Shown: positions 53,150 through 63,405, numbered from the stretch's first letter. The stretch is DNA of 64,000 bases from Diplonema japonicum (GCA_964019335.1 OZ025659.1:372001-436000), one strand, 5' to 3'. A program made the numbers and translations. The notes: generated by a model not told the origin, from the sequence alone.

Positions 53150-54160
53150 ATGTCCGGAAAGTTGAAATTTTACAGCGAGAAGCTGGCCGGCTACAAGAAG
53201 TTCTATCAGATTGTAAGCACCATCAAGAGAGTAGCCCTGTCAAAGTACCAGGCTGGTGTGGCAAGGACCAAGACCAGGGACTACACCCTGAGGTACAGCA
53301 AGAAGGCCTTCGACCACGTGTACGAGGGGAAGGAGGAGGCTGATCTCTGCCGCCAATTCTCCACCACCTACGTTCCCATCGGCACCAACCGTGGTAACTG
53401 CGGTCCTTTGAACTCTGCCAACTACAAGTACCTCAACACCATCAGGGACGAAGACCCGAAGGCGATTGACATTCTTCCCATCGGGAAGAAGGGCCACGAC
53501 TCCATCCCTAAGATCTTCCCTGAGTACTACAAGATGTCCTGCATCAACGATGACAAGCAGGCAAAGTCCCTCGTGTGGGCCAACTACGTGATGGAGTACG
53601 TGGAAATGGATTCCGATAAGGAACGTCTTCAGGTATTTTTTTTTTTTTTTTTCCAAAAAAACTTTTTTTTCTTAGATTATTTACAACCGTTACGTTTCTG
53701 CCGGTGTGCAGACCCTCAAGTCGATGAACCTGCCTTCTTTTGACGCGTTTTGCGAGGCGGTCGCAGCTGCGTCTGAGAACGAGCCTGCGGAGGGGTCCAA
53801 CTACCGTTTCTTCAACGCCATCCTGGACATGGAGGAGGACGATGTGAAGGATTTCTTCAACTTCCACCGTACCCTGTGCATGCTGTACTGTGTGTCTGAG
53901 AACGAGCTTTCTGAGTATGGGAAAATAAAAAAAAAAAAATAATAAAAAAAAAACACAGGCACGCTGCGCGTATCATCGCCGTGGAGGGTCAGCTCACCAA
54001 CATCGCGCAGCTCCGTGACGAGTCCCAGATGCTCTTCAACAAGACCCGTCAGGGTGCCATCACCACCGCTCTTATCGAGATCTTGTCCGCCATGACTGCG
54101 ATGGCTGACGCGCAGAAGGGATCCGGCATTGTCAAGGACAACTTCTGGGAGACCGCCTAA
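53150..54160 (+). CDS. ATPG: Mitochondrial F1-ATP synthase gamma subunit
   Basis: Exons 53150-53632, 53676-53914 and 53959-54160 (307 aa), with introns of 43 and 44 nt. Intron 1 is almost pure T; intron 2 is GTATGGG plus an A run, and splicing gives ENELSEHAARIIAVEGQLTN. It has the gamma-subunit coiled-coil ends (KLKFYSEKLAGYKKFYQIV...IKRVALSKYQ and LFNKTRQGAITTALIEILSAM) around the central Rossmann-like region. The start MSGKL and the length agree with the kinetoplastid gamma subunit as I recall it, supporting a euglenozoan origin. It is the rotating shaft of F1 in the mitochondrial matrix. No obvious cleavable presequence. Confidence 0.96.
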
Positions 54161-54490
54161 GCATTTTTTTTTTTTTTTTAAATTTTGTGAAGTGGATATT
54201 TTTCCTTTTTGAACAATGGGGGCAGGGCATTGACATCGTCTTTTTTTTTTTTTTTTTTTTTTTCCTCTTTTTTTTTCGGGTTTTTTTAGTGTCTTTTTTT
54301 TTTTTTGCCTCATTTTCACCCTCCCCCCTTCCCCCTGGGATTTATTTTTTCTTGGCTTTTTTTTCCCCCCGACCCTGATCTCGTTATTCATTCCCCCCGT
54401 TTACTTTTTTGACCCCTCTTTATTTTTGGTATTTGACACTTATTTTTTTTTCTGGCCGAATAATTATGTTACAGGCAACACAGAGGTGGG
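54161..54490. other. Intergenic spacer with acceptor
   Basis: T-rich runs, then TTACAGGCAACACAG ending at 54483, seven bases before the next ATG. No gene seen. Confidence 0.6.
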
Positions 54491-56363
54491 ATGTCGGACA
54501 CTAGGGCCCAGTCTACAGGGCCGAGTCTTGTGGCAGCCAAGCGCGTCCTAGCGAGGATTGACAGACTGCAAGAAGATCTGACCACAATGAAGGGGATGCT
54601 GCGAAAAGCGCAAAGGAGGGGCAACAAGAAAGAAGCCGATACACTGAAAATCTGTATCCCCTTCGTCGAAGAAAGATTAGGGAGCCTCAAGAAACGTAGC
54701 GAGGCGTACACAGGTGTTCCCCTCGCATTGTTAAGAGACGGGCAGCACAACATCGCCCAGAAGCTTGCTATGATAAAGGACCTCTTGAACCAAACACCTC
54801 CCCTCGAGTCGTCCAGTGAGTCGTCTTCGTCTTCTTCTTCATCTTCTGAGGCCTTTGAACCATCTCTCCTCCCGCCCACCTACCACAACCCCTTCATGGC
54901 ATCTCCTTACCGCTCTAAAAAGTCTTCCAAAAAAGGTGGGGACTTGTACTCTAAGGCTTTAAAGCCCCCCGCTAGGCTTGGGTATTCGCACCACCATCAC
55001 CACCACCACCACCATGCTATGGGGTTTTACGGTGCCTCTCCATATGGGTACATGCCGCCGCCGCCTCCTCTTCCTCCGGGTCACGCAGGGCCCGGGATGC
55101 AGTTCCCGAACATGCCAAACATGGGGTATTACTATGGGCAGCACCAGCATCAACATCAACATCAGCATCAGCATCAACATCAACATCAGCATTTCCACCA
55201 CCACCACCATCAGCATCAGCAGTACGCTGACCCCACTGCAGGCGGTGCAACGATGCCGGCTGCCCACTCGATGCAGGCACAGCCCCCGCCTCCCGTGCAG
55301 GTGCCTACAGCGCAAGATGCGAAACCAATCGTGCCCGAGTCGTTTGGTCAGCAGCCGCCGCAAATGCAGCACGTGCAACAGCAGCAACAACACCAGCCGA
55401 GGCTGCAACGGCCAGCACCCTTGACAGAGGTAAGCCCCGAGCTCACCTCGCTTCCCACGCCAGCAGTGCCGACTGTGAAGACGGAAAGCATTGCAACCCC
55501 GGTGTCCCTGCCCCTGCCCCTCCCCAACCCCGCTGCAACGGCAGACTATCGAGACCAAGCGCCTCACAGGCCGCCCAAGGTGTCGGGTGGTCCCCTACAA
55601 CACATAGAGCCTACAGAGACCAATGCGCAGAGGTACATCTCAGTGATGAGTCTTGAAACAGTGGTCACGGCAGTGTCGAAGATGGCATCGCACCTGAAGC
55701 TGCACAATGCGAAGCTGGCGGTCACACGGTACACGTTGAGCGACGACACCGACAAGAAGTGGCGGGAGCGGAAGAGGGTGCTTGACGTGCTGAAGACGGT
55801 GCCGAAGCTCATCGAGTCCAAGACACGCGACGTGGCGTTCCCTCTCAAGGGCTGGTGTCTGGTGGAGCTGGTGAGGTTCTACAACAACGGGTGCGGCCCT
55901 GTGCAGGCATATGACGAAAGGTTCAAGGAGGTACTGAAGGGTGCCGCGTCTCGCGACAGAGTGACAGCCTTGGGGCTGGACCACATTACAGCAGAGCTGG
56001 TCCATGTGATCTTGAACCACGTGCACGATGTTGGCGGGGACATCGAGGTGTGCAGGTCCTTCGCGAAGGCAATGGCAGCTCACTGGCAGCAACACGACAT
56101 TGAAGAGCTGGCCGCGTCCCTCCATGCCATGAGCAGCGACCGCACGGTGGATTTCACCTACCAGTTCACCGAAAAGCGCCCCACGAGCACTGTTATCAAT
56201 CGTGCCTTCAGCACCGCTGATGACTTCGGTGATGATGACGACGACGAGGCTAGCGTCCTAGCATCTTTTAGAGGCGGGTTCAGCACACGGTCCACCAGCG
56301 CACGGGTAGGGAAGAAGTCGAGCAATTTATTCGGCAGCAGTAGAATCACATCTGCGTATGTGC

Positions 56364-56394
<31 letters not shown>

Positions 56395-56448
56395 ATTCAA
56401 CACTTTCACGACAGAGGAAACAAAGACGACGAGTTCATGTACAATTAA
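54491..56448 (+). CDS. Protein with His/Gln-His tracts and a helical C-terminal domain
   Basis: Exons 54491-56355 and 56415-56448 (632 aa). The 59-nt intron (GTATGTGC, about 30 T, then ACGACAG) is needed to avoid a poly-Phe end and gives ...TSAGNKDDEFMYN. Residues about 15-100 are helical (RVLARIDRLQEDLTTMKGMLRKAQ). An Ser-rich acidic patch, a run of nine His near 164 and a (His-Gln)n stretch near 217-240 follow, then Pro/Gln-rich sequence. Residues about 378-560 form a helical domain of unknown family (LETVVTAVSKMASHLKLHNAKLAV...). His-rich tracts often target proteins to nuclear speckles or condensates; that role is only inferred here. Confidence 0.78.
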
Positions 56449-56593
56449 AATTAAGAAACCCCTCTAGAGAAGAAAAAAAAACATGTTTATTAAGATTGTC
56501 CCCCCCCCCCCCCCCCTTTGTTTTTGTCCTCCTGCTCCAGTGTAACCAAGTAACGCAAAAAAAAAAAAAAAATAGTTTTTTTTAAATTTTTCC
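56449..56593. other. Short spacer before the cyclophilin gene
   Basis: A and C runs and CTGCTCCAG (ending 56540), a possible acceptor for ATG 56594. Confidence 0.45.
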
Positions 56594-57436
56594 ATGTCCG
56601 TGGAAACAGGCACGCGGCTGTGGTGGCAGCATCAGAAAGAGCTGAACGTGAGCATCGGAGTCCCCATGGAGCTGAGGGGGAAACAGATAATATTCAAACT
56701 GGAAAACCAAAAACTGAAGTTTGGATACAAGACCCCAACAGGGGAGAAGATCATCGTGGACGGCACCATGTACGGAAGGGTGGCAGTCGAGGACGCTATA
56801 TGGGACATGGACGTAGACGAGAAGGAAGGCAATAAAGTGGTGAAGATGACAGTGCCGAAGATAGGTTTCGACGACCCGTGGCCCTTCTTAACGAAGGAAG
56901 AGGTAACAGAAATTGACATGAGCGTGACAGAAAAGGTGTGGATGGAGTACAAGTTCGAAGATGGCTCTGTTGAAAAAGTGATATTTGGCTTGTACGGCAA
57001 CGTATGCCCTAGAACAAGCAAAAACTTCAAAGCCCTCTGCTCGGGTGATCTCGAGGCACCTTTGAACTACAAAGGCACCCGGATTTTCAAAGCCGTTCCC
57101 GACCTCCTCATTGCAGGGGGTGATGTGATCCACAACGACGGGACCGGGGGTGCGTCCATCTACGGGCCGTCCTTTACAGACGAGAACTTTATCGTGAAAC
57201 ACGACACACCCGGCATCCTCGGCATGACGAACCCAATACAGAATAAGAACAACAATTCGTCTCAATTCTACGTCACTACGGAAGCGAAGGACCACATGGA
57301 TCACAGAAAGGTCGCGTTTGGCATTGTACTGGATGGGTTGGAGACGATAAGAAAAATCCAGCACTGTGGCACCCCCGACGGGAGGGATATGGTGGAAGAG
57401 GTTGTCGTTGAAAACTGTGGGGTGGTGAGTGAGTGA
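56594..57436 (+). CDS. CS (p23-like) domain fused to a cyclophilin with altered active site
   Basis: 280 aa, intronless. Residues about 5-100 match a CS/p23 domain (LWWQHQKELNVSIGVP..., IWDMDVDEKEGNKVVKMTVPKIG). Residues about 112-278 are a cyclophilin fold (VCPRTSKNFKALCSG, YKGTRIFKAVP, GGDV, SFTDENF, SSQFYVTT, KVAFGIVLDG). The catalytic FHRVIP-type Arg is Lys here (FKAVP), the usual Q of QGGDF is Ala (AGGDV), and the usual Trp near the end is not present. Isomerase activity is therefore probably weak or absent. CS domains bind Hsp90 or act as co-chaperones, so a chaperone adaptor is likely. Confidence 0.9.
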   Translation: MSVETGTRLWWQHQKELNVSIGVPMELRGKQIIFKLENQKLKFGYKTPTGEKIIVDGTMYGRVAVEDAIWDMDVDEKEGNKVVKMTVPKIGFDDPWPFLTKEEVTEIDMSVTEKVWMEYKFEDGSVEKVIFGLYGNVCPRTSKNFKALCSGDLEAPLNYKGTRIFKAVPDLLIAGGDVIHNDGTGGASIYGPSFTDENFIVKHDTPGILGMTNPIQNKNNNSSQFYVTTEAKDHMDHRKVAFGIVLDGLETIRKIQHCGTPDGRDMVEEVVVENCGVVSE

Positions 57437-57478
57437 GTTTTTTTTTTTTTTTTTTTTTTCCCCAATTTCTTTTTTCCG

Positions 57479-57509
<31 letters not shown>

Positions 57510-57517
57510 ATAAATGA

Positions 57518-57965
57518 ATGGGAAACCCGAATGACACGAACTATGAACTACTAGACGATGCCTGGTCCAGTGGGCTCTTCGGGTGCTTTGCTGATGTGAA
57601 CAGTTGCGGTGAGTCGGTGCTGTGCTTGCCTTGTCAGGCGGGGCGGCAGTGGAACGCAGTGGCAAATAGGGAGCCCAACAACAACAACCTTACAGTTTGC
57701 TGTGCAACCATGCTTTGTCCGTTCAGCTGCCCCATTGTGGCTGCTTTACTGCGGAAGAAACTGAGGGAAACATATCTTATCGCAGGTGTGTTTGGTGTTT
57801 GGGGGAAGGGGGAAAAAAAAAAAAAAAGAAGAAAAAAAAAATCCAGGAACCACATCCACCGACATCCTCTATTCTTTCTGTTGCATGCCTTGCGTGATTT
57901 GCCACAATGCGCGTGAACTGAACTATCGAGGGCTGCGCCCTGGAGGTGTTTGTATTATGAAATGA
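57518..57965 (+). CDS. PLAC8-family Cys-rich membrane protein
   Basis: Exons 57518-57785 and 57847-57965 (128 aa). The 61-nt intron is GTGTGTTTGG, G/A runs, then ATCCAG. Splicing joins LIAG to TTSTDILYSFCCMPCVICHNARELNYRG, the conserved PLAC8 CC..PC..C..ARE ending. The N-terminal half has FGCFADVNSCGESVLCLPCQAGRQWNAV, also typical. Family members are small membrane-associated proteins linked to metal handling, cell size or fungal and plant surface functions; the role here is unknown. An out-of-frame ATG lies four bases upstream (57514) and opens a three-codon-scale frame ending TGA, which could reduce translation. Confidence 0.85.
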
Positions 57966-58631
57966 AGGGTTTAAAAAAAAAAAAAAAGAATGAAGAGAAA
58001 AAAAAATGAAGTAGTTATTAGAATTCGACAACTCGAACAGGGGAAGTCAAAGTGATGGTGTGGGTGTGCGTGTTTTTGTTTCGATTACTGCTCATCGATT
58101 TTTTTTTCTTTTTTTTTTTTTTCTTTTTTTTTTTTCCAGCTACGAGAGAATTTAAAAAAAAGAAAGTCTTCTTCTTTTTTTTTTTCCTTCTCTTCTTCCC
58201 CATGTTGGCAGAATCCTGCCCTTAACAAAAAAATTTAAAAAAATAATAAGAAAAAGGAAGAGGGAGGAAGAAAAAAAAAAAGAAGGGAAAAAAAAAACCA
58301 TAGAAGTACGATACAAAAAAATAAAAGAGAAAATGGAATTAAAAAAAAGTGGGGTGTGACCCCCTCCCCCCCCCCTCCCCGAACATATCAGAAAAAGAAA
58401 ATTAGGAATGAAAGGGAGAATGAAGGCGTACTGGGAAACACGAAAAAAATACAAAATGCCGCCTCACCCCACCCCTTTTTTTATTTTTTGTTCAGTCTCC
58501 TTTCTGAAAGCAGGGGGGAAAAAAAAAGGAAGAAGGAAAAAAAAAGAAAAAAAAACACCTCCCCCTTTTTTTTCCCCCGCCACATATTGCAAACCATCAT
58601 CAAAGCAACGGGAAAAAAGAGGGGGGAAAAA
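57966..58631. other. Intergenic homopolymer-rich spacer
   Basis: A and T runs, C/T-rich stretches, ending in an A/G-rich leader before ATG 58632. A long frame through it encodes only Lys/Phe/Pro-rich sequence and is not credible. Confidence 0.65.
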
Positions 58632-60068
58632 ATGAACATCGAATTAAAATGCCCTGGTAACGTCTCACACGTTGTTGAAATCGACCCCACGTGGTGTATA
58701 GCCGATCTAAAAAAAGCTGCTGCAGAAGTGCTAGGGTGTGAGGAGCAAGTGGTAGAGCTTGCAATCAATGGAGAACCGAAAAACAACTCCGATCCTCTGA
58801 GCGCGTTTCTGTCCGAAGGCGAAGTGGTGACGGCACATCCCTCTACAAAATCGATGGCGCTTGCACGACTTCTCGCCAAGCAGATCACCCCATCAAGCGA
58901 ACAATTCACCCTTGCCGTGAATCAAGGTGACGCAGATCTAGTGAGAGATCTGATGGAAGCTGGTTGCGAACTCCCCGACGAAAACGACCTGGCTTTAAAG
59001 GCAATCTGCAACCGCCATCTCGGAACCGCCATTGCTCTCCTTTCTATCCCAACAGACCCAGCCCACATATTTTTTCAACGCAACCTCCTCCACATTGCTA
59101 TAAAACGTGGATACCTATCTATAGTCGATACCCTGCTGAACCATGATTCTTGCGAATTTTCCCGGCATAATATGTACTTTGCTGTGACTGCCATCAACTG
59201 GGTTCATTTCTTCGAGGTGCTCATGGAGAACAAGGTTCAGTTTCACCAAATGCACACCATCACCAACACTGTGAACGGGTTGAACTGCGACAAGCTGCGA
59301 TACTTCCTAGCGAAGTACTCTGAGAAGATACCCCTGACATGCCTCGGGACCGCCCTTGCCTTGTCAAACCCCACCACCGCTGAGCTCATTCTCGATTGCA
59401 ACCTCAATTTATCTGCCACAACAGTCCGCGCCTTGTGCCTGTCGAGGCACCGCCATCTCGACAGTAGGATCGCTGAGGTCATCAGAAACGTACACAAGGA
59501 GATAGGCATCGGGGGAAAGAAAGCGAACCAGTACCTTCACCACGCTGTTGCGTTGGGTGCTGTGGAGATTGTCTCTGTTCTGGTGGAAGTGGGTGCGGAC
59601 GCGAACCGTGGTTTGCTTTGTTGCAAAGATGATACGATGGCAAGACACCTTGTGGAGAACTGCAAGGCGGACGTGAACTATGAATCCCGTCGCACCACGC
59701 CTCTTATTCACGCGTGTGCTGTAGGAGTGGATCTGGTGAGGTATCTTGTGAAGCAAGGGGCGAAGGTGAACCATGGCGTAACGGGGAACAACACGACTGC
59801 TGTGATCGTTGCCAGCAAGCACGGGAAGTTGGATGTTGTGGACTACCTTGTGGACAAGTGCGGTGCCGACCTCGCACACCGCACAGCTGCTGGTTTCGAT
59901 GCGATGTGCGCAGCGGCTGCGAACGGACACCTTACTGTGATGCACTACCTCCTGAAACACCACCCTAACCCCGCCCCCTACCCCAACGGCATGAATTTTG
60001 CACAGTTGGCCGACGCTAGCAACTGGGAACTCCCCGCCGCGGCAGGACAAGACACATGCAGTGGATGA
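58632..60068 (+). CDS. Ubiquitin-like plus ankyrin-repeat protein
   Basis: 478 aa, intronless; ATG 58632 after an A-rich leader. Residues 1-75 have a ubiquitin-like pattern (MNIELKCPGNVSHVVEIDPTWCIADLKKAAAEVLGCEEQVVELAINGEPKNN). The rest is a run of ankyrin-type helix pairs, strongest near 310-460 (YLHHAVALGAVEIVSVLVEVGADAN, PLIHACAVGVDLVRYLVKQGAKVN, AVIVASKHGKLDVVDYLVDKCGADL). A protein-interaction adaptor is inferred. The C-terminus is abrupt (QDTCSG). Sequence after the stop retains gene-like composition, so a missed 3' exon is possible. Confidence 0.82.
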   Translation: MNIELKCPGNVSHVVEIDPTWCIADLKKAAAEVLGCEEQVVELAINGEPKNNSDPLSAFLSEGEVVTAHPSTKSMALARLLAKQITPSSEQFTLAVNQGDADLVRDLMEAGCELPDENDLALKAICNRHLGTAIALLSIPTDPAHIFFQRNLLHIAIKRGYLSIVDTLLNHDSCEFSRHNMYFAVTAINWVHFFEVLMENKVQFHQMHTITNTVNGLNCDKLRYFLAKYSEKIPLTCLGTALALSNPTTAELILDCNLNLSATTVRALCLSRHRHLDSRIAEVIRNVHKEIGIGGKKANQYLHHAVALGAVEIVSVLVEVGADANRGLLCCKDDTMARHLVENCKADVNYESRRTTPLIHACAVGVDLVRYLVKQGAKVNHGVTGNNTTAVIVASKHGKLDVVDYLVDKCGADLAHRTAAGFDAMCAAAANGHLTVMHYLLKHHPNPAPYPNGMNFAQLADASNWELPAAAGQDTCSG

Positions 60069-60278
60069 GTCGCCGAGTAGAAAAAGATGCCCCTAGAACC
60101 CGTTGCAAGAACACCTTGAAAGATGTGGGTGCAGATTCGAAATCTACCCCCCGAGAGAGATGCTCTGGTGTTTGTGCAGAAGTGCAGAGCTGTCGGATCT
60201 TACGAGCTAACCCCGAGACCCGCAGCTGCTGCTATCGATTGCTTTCAAAAATGATAAAACGGTAGGGAAAAGTTTCAG

Positions 60279-60309
<31 letters not shown>

Positions 60310-60562
60310 TGTGGCCTACCATGTCCGCAACGTTTAGCTTTCTTGAAGCTCACACCAGTGTGCGAGTTTGCCCATTTTTTAGCACGTTGGCGACGGCTGT
60401 GGTCGTTGCAAGAGCGCCTATAGGAAGTATTGCACGATTCAGTTAACAGCATAGTTTCCTTTTCTTTTTTTTTTTTGTTCCCACCACGATCTCATTTCAC
60501 TATAATGATCTCTTTTCATTCCTCTTTCCTTTTGCACGCAAACACCTCGTCTACAGGTAACA
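60069..60562. other. Spacer with gene-like composition, possible missed exon, and acceptor
   Basis: 60069-60265 is not homopolymeric and one frame reads CRFEIYPPREMLWCLCRSAELSDLTS, faintly like a SOCS-box end; no intron joining it to the upstream ankyrin gene was secured. 60306-60450 is another balanced stretch of unknown nature after a T run. CACCTCGTCTACAG ending at 60556 is a likely trans-splice acceptor for ATG 60563. Confidence 0.4.
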
Positions 60563-62641
60563 ATGGGCGCCAGCGATGTAGTTGATCGGTACTTCGAAAT
60601 CACGAAGAGGGGATCCTCGTATGCAGGGGAGGTGCGAGGCGGCCTGGCCACCTTCCTCACCATGTCGTACATCTTACTGGTGAACCCGCAGATCCTCACA
60701 CTATGGCTGTCTGAATTCAGCGACATTCAGAACGAGTTCTCAAAGGACATTGCAACCGCAACTGCACTGACATGCGGCTTAGGGTGTATACTGGTAGGGG
60801 TGCTTTCAAACATGCCCTTTTCCATCGGGCCCGGGATGGGGCTGAACACCTTCGTGGCGGCCCTTCTGATGAATGTGAACAGCCAGTCGCAGCTCGAAGA
60901 CGCGAAGCAGGTCTGGGGCGAGGTCACCGCCACCACCTTCCTTGCCGGAGTTGTTCTCACGGTGTTGAGCGCTGTAGGTCTGGTGTCTCCCGCCATCGCT
61001 GCCATGCCCGAGACCATCAAAACCAGCATCATGGTGGGCATAGGGGCGTACCAAGCTTTCGTCGGCATGCGTGAGATGGGTGTCATCGCCAAGTCGGAAT
61101 CGCAGTACGTCGACATCGAGCAGTTCCCCTCCTTCGTTTGGGACGAGCGCCAGAGCCCCATCTCGGGCTACGCGCAGCTCCTTTTCATGCTGAGCCTTAT
61201 CCTTACCACAGTGCTGTTCATGAAGGGTGTCAAGGGGTCCATTCTCCTGGGCATCGTGTTCTGCACTGGGATCTGCTGGAGTGCCAACATCGGCGGCGGT
61301 TCCTTCCCTACACCTCCGGTGGCCAAGCCCACCTTCGAGCACACTTTCATGAAGGTGTACTTCGAGACATGGTTCACAAGCGGTGTGGGGACGTACCTGC
61401 CGCAGATGGTCGTCATCCTGCTCATCACCATCTTCGACTGCGGCGGTGTGCAGTTCGGGATCGGGAAGCTGTTGGACCTCCCAAAAATCTATGAAGAGCA
61501 AGATATGAAGAACAAAGGACAGGGTTCTACGCTCCAAGGCGGCCAAGGCCCGATTGTGGCGCACAGTATCAGCGCGGAGTTAGGCGACGACGCATTGTAC
61601 GTCCCCGAGCCAGCGCAGACAGGCTCACCTGTGAGGAGGAAGCCGTCGTTGAAATTCGGCAGCTTCCTGGACCTGGCCACTATGCGCGTCGGCGACACGT
61701 TGGAAACGATGGGCCACAGGGAGAAGCTCGAAAGGAAACTGCTCCTGCTGCACAAGTTGGAGGAAGAGGACGACGACGGGTTGCTGAACCTCACAGCAGT
61801 GAAGGATGACATCATGGCGAAGCTTGCGGCGTACCAGCCCCTAGACGAGCCGTCCTTCTCGAACGACGAATCCGCACCGCTTATCGAACAGCCCCCCGAG
61901 CTGAAGTACGGAACGATGCTCCCAGGTAGAAGCAGCCAACTAACGTTCCTGTCTGTGGGGCTGATGAACATCATTGGAGCGATGCTTGGATCGAGTCCGT
62001 GTATTGTGTTCTTGGAATGCGCTGCAGGTGTGAAGGAAGGCGCACGCACAGGGCTGGCGTCCGTTGTAACAGGGTGCATGTTCCTCACCACAGTGGTTTT
62101 GACACCAATCTTCCAGAACGTGCCTTTATGCGCGTCTGCAGGGCCGTTGGTGTTCATCGGGTGCCTTATGATGTCACATGTGGGCGAGATCGAATGGCAG
62201 GACCTCAAACACGCACTGCCTGCATTCCTCACAATTCTCATGATGCCCTTCACATCCTCCATCACGCCGGGCATAGGGTTTGGGTTGGCTTTCTACGTGT
62301 TGATTCGTGTTGTTGATTATGCACATGATGCTATCAGTGCGGTACTGTGCAGGCCTAAATGCGCGTTGCATGTTGCCACCGAAAAGGGGGATTTCAAGAA
62401 GGTCAAAGATCTCTTGGTGAAGCACCCTGAGGCCCTTGACCACACGGATTCTAATGGGAATACCGCGCTTCATGTTGCAGTTCACCACAGTCAAATCTCC
62501 ATCATCAGATGTCTTATGGAACACGGTGCGGACCTTGAAGCGGCGAACAACGACCTTCAAACACCGATGGACATTGCGCTCCACGTCTCGAAAGGCGGTA
62601 TCTCACCCATCGTCAGGCTGTTGCAGAGTAAAATAAATTAA
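60563..62641 (+). CDS. AzgA-type purine permease fused to C-terminal ankyrin repeats
   Basis: 692 aa, intronless; ATG 60563 is seven bases after a splice-acceptor tract. The membrane part matches the AzgA/NCS2 hypoxanthine-guanine-adenine permeases: GLATFLTMSYILLVNPQIL, the FSIGPGMGLNTF motif, MVGIGAYQAFVGM, IFDCGGVQFGIGKL, and later MLGSSPCIVFLECAAGVKEGARTGLASVVTG. About 150 residues (305-455) of hydrophilic, acidic sequence are inserted in the middle, longer than in bacterial or fungal forms. Residues about 605-690 form two to three ankyrin repeats (CALHVATEKGDFKKVKDLLVKHP, NTALHVAVHHSQISIIRCLMEHGAD). It imports purine bases across the plasma membrane; the ankyrins probably anchor or regulate it. 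Euglenozoans commonly need purine salvage. Confidence 0.92.
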   Translation: MGASDVVDRYFEITKRGSSYAGEVRGGLATFLTMSYILLVNPQILTLWLSEFSDIQNEFSKDIATATALTCGLGCILVGVLSNMPFSIGPGMGLNTFVAALLMNVNSQSQLEDAKQVWGEVTATTFLAGVVLTVLSAVGLVSPAIAAMPETIKTSIMVGIGAYQAFVGMREMGVIAKSESQYVDIEQFPSFVWDERQSPISGYAQLLFMLSLILTTVLFMKGVKGSILLGIVFCTGICWSANIGGGSFPTPPVAKPTFEHTFMKVYFETWFTSGVGTYLPQMVVILLITIFDCGGVQFGIGKLLDLPKIYEEQDMKNKGQGSTLQGGQGPIVAHSISAELGDDALYVPEPAQTGSPVRRKPSLKFGSFLDLATMRVGDTLETMGHREKLERKLLLLHKLEEEDDDGLLNLTAVKDDIMAKLAAYQPLDEPSFSNDESAPLIEQPPELKYGTMLPGRSSQLTFLSVGLMNIIGAMLGSSPCIVFLECAAGVKEGARTGLASVVTGCMFLTTVVLTPIFQNVPLCASAGPLVFIGCLMMSHVGEIEWQDLKHALPAFLTILMMPFTSSITPGIGFGLAFYVLIRVVDYAHDAISAVLCRPKCALHVATEKGDFKKVKDLLVKHPEALDHTDSNGNTALHVAVHHSQISIIRCLMEHGADLEAANNDLQTPMDIALHVSKGGISPIVRLLQSKIN

Positions 62642-63405
62642 TGGAAGGGGGTTTTTTTTTTTATAAAAGTGCGACATGAACAAGCATTTAAAAAAGGTGG
62701 GAGGGGGAAATAATTTTTAAAAAAAAGAGAAAATTTTCCTCCTGAAGAGGTCAGGATTATATGGCGAGGGGAGGCTAAAAATGCACCCCCTCTTTCCCCC
62801 CCTCTTAATTGCGTTCTTGGTTTATGGCTTTTTCTTTTTTTTTTTTTTGAAATTTTACAGCCATGCCTATCTGTTTTTAACGATCTGTTTTATTTTTTAT
62901 TATTCTTTTGAAGAATCACCTTGCTATATATATATTTAAATATTTTTTTTTTATTCTGTGACCCCTATTTCTCTTTTTCTCATTCTTTTTTTTGTTCCCG
63001 TTTCAAAGAAAAAAAAAAAAGAAGAACGAGAAGGGAGGAGGCACAGCAAACTAAGCAAGTGGCAAGTGACCCCCCCGATATCAGATCTCTTTTTAATCCC
63101 TTGTGGAGGGGGGTGAGAAGAAAAAAAAAGAAACTATACATTTTCTATTTAAACAAAATAAAAAGCAAGAAGGGGAAAAAAGCTGATGGATGTCCCCCCC
63201 CCCCCCCCTAAAACACCCCTTTAAAAAACAAAGAAAATCCCCCCTTCTCCTGTCCTTCTGTGCAATTTTTTTTTCTTTTTTTCTCTTCTAAAAAGGTGGG
63301 TTGAAGCTTTCTTTTTATTCTTTTCCGTGGTGTTTGCTTTTTTTTTTTCTTTTTTTTTTTTTTCTGAAAAATCTCATAACCCTAAACTACAGAAAGCGGG
63401 GAGAA
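62642..63405. other. Intergenic homopolymer-rich spacer with acceptor
   Basis: T, A and C runs, TATATATATA near 62930. AAACTACAG ending 63392 is a possible acceptor for ATG 63406. No gene seen. Confidence 0.6.
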
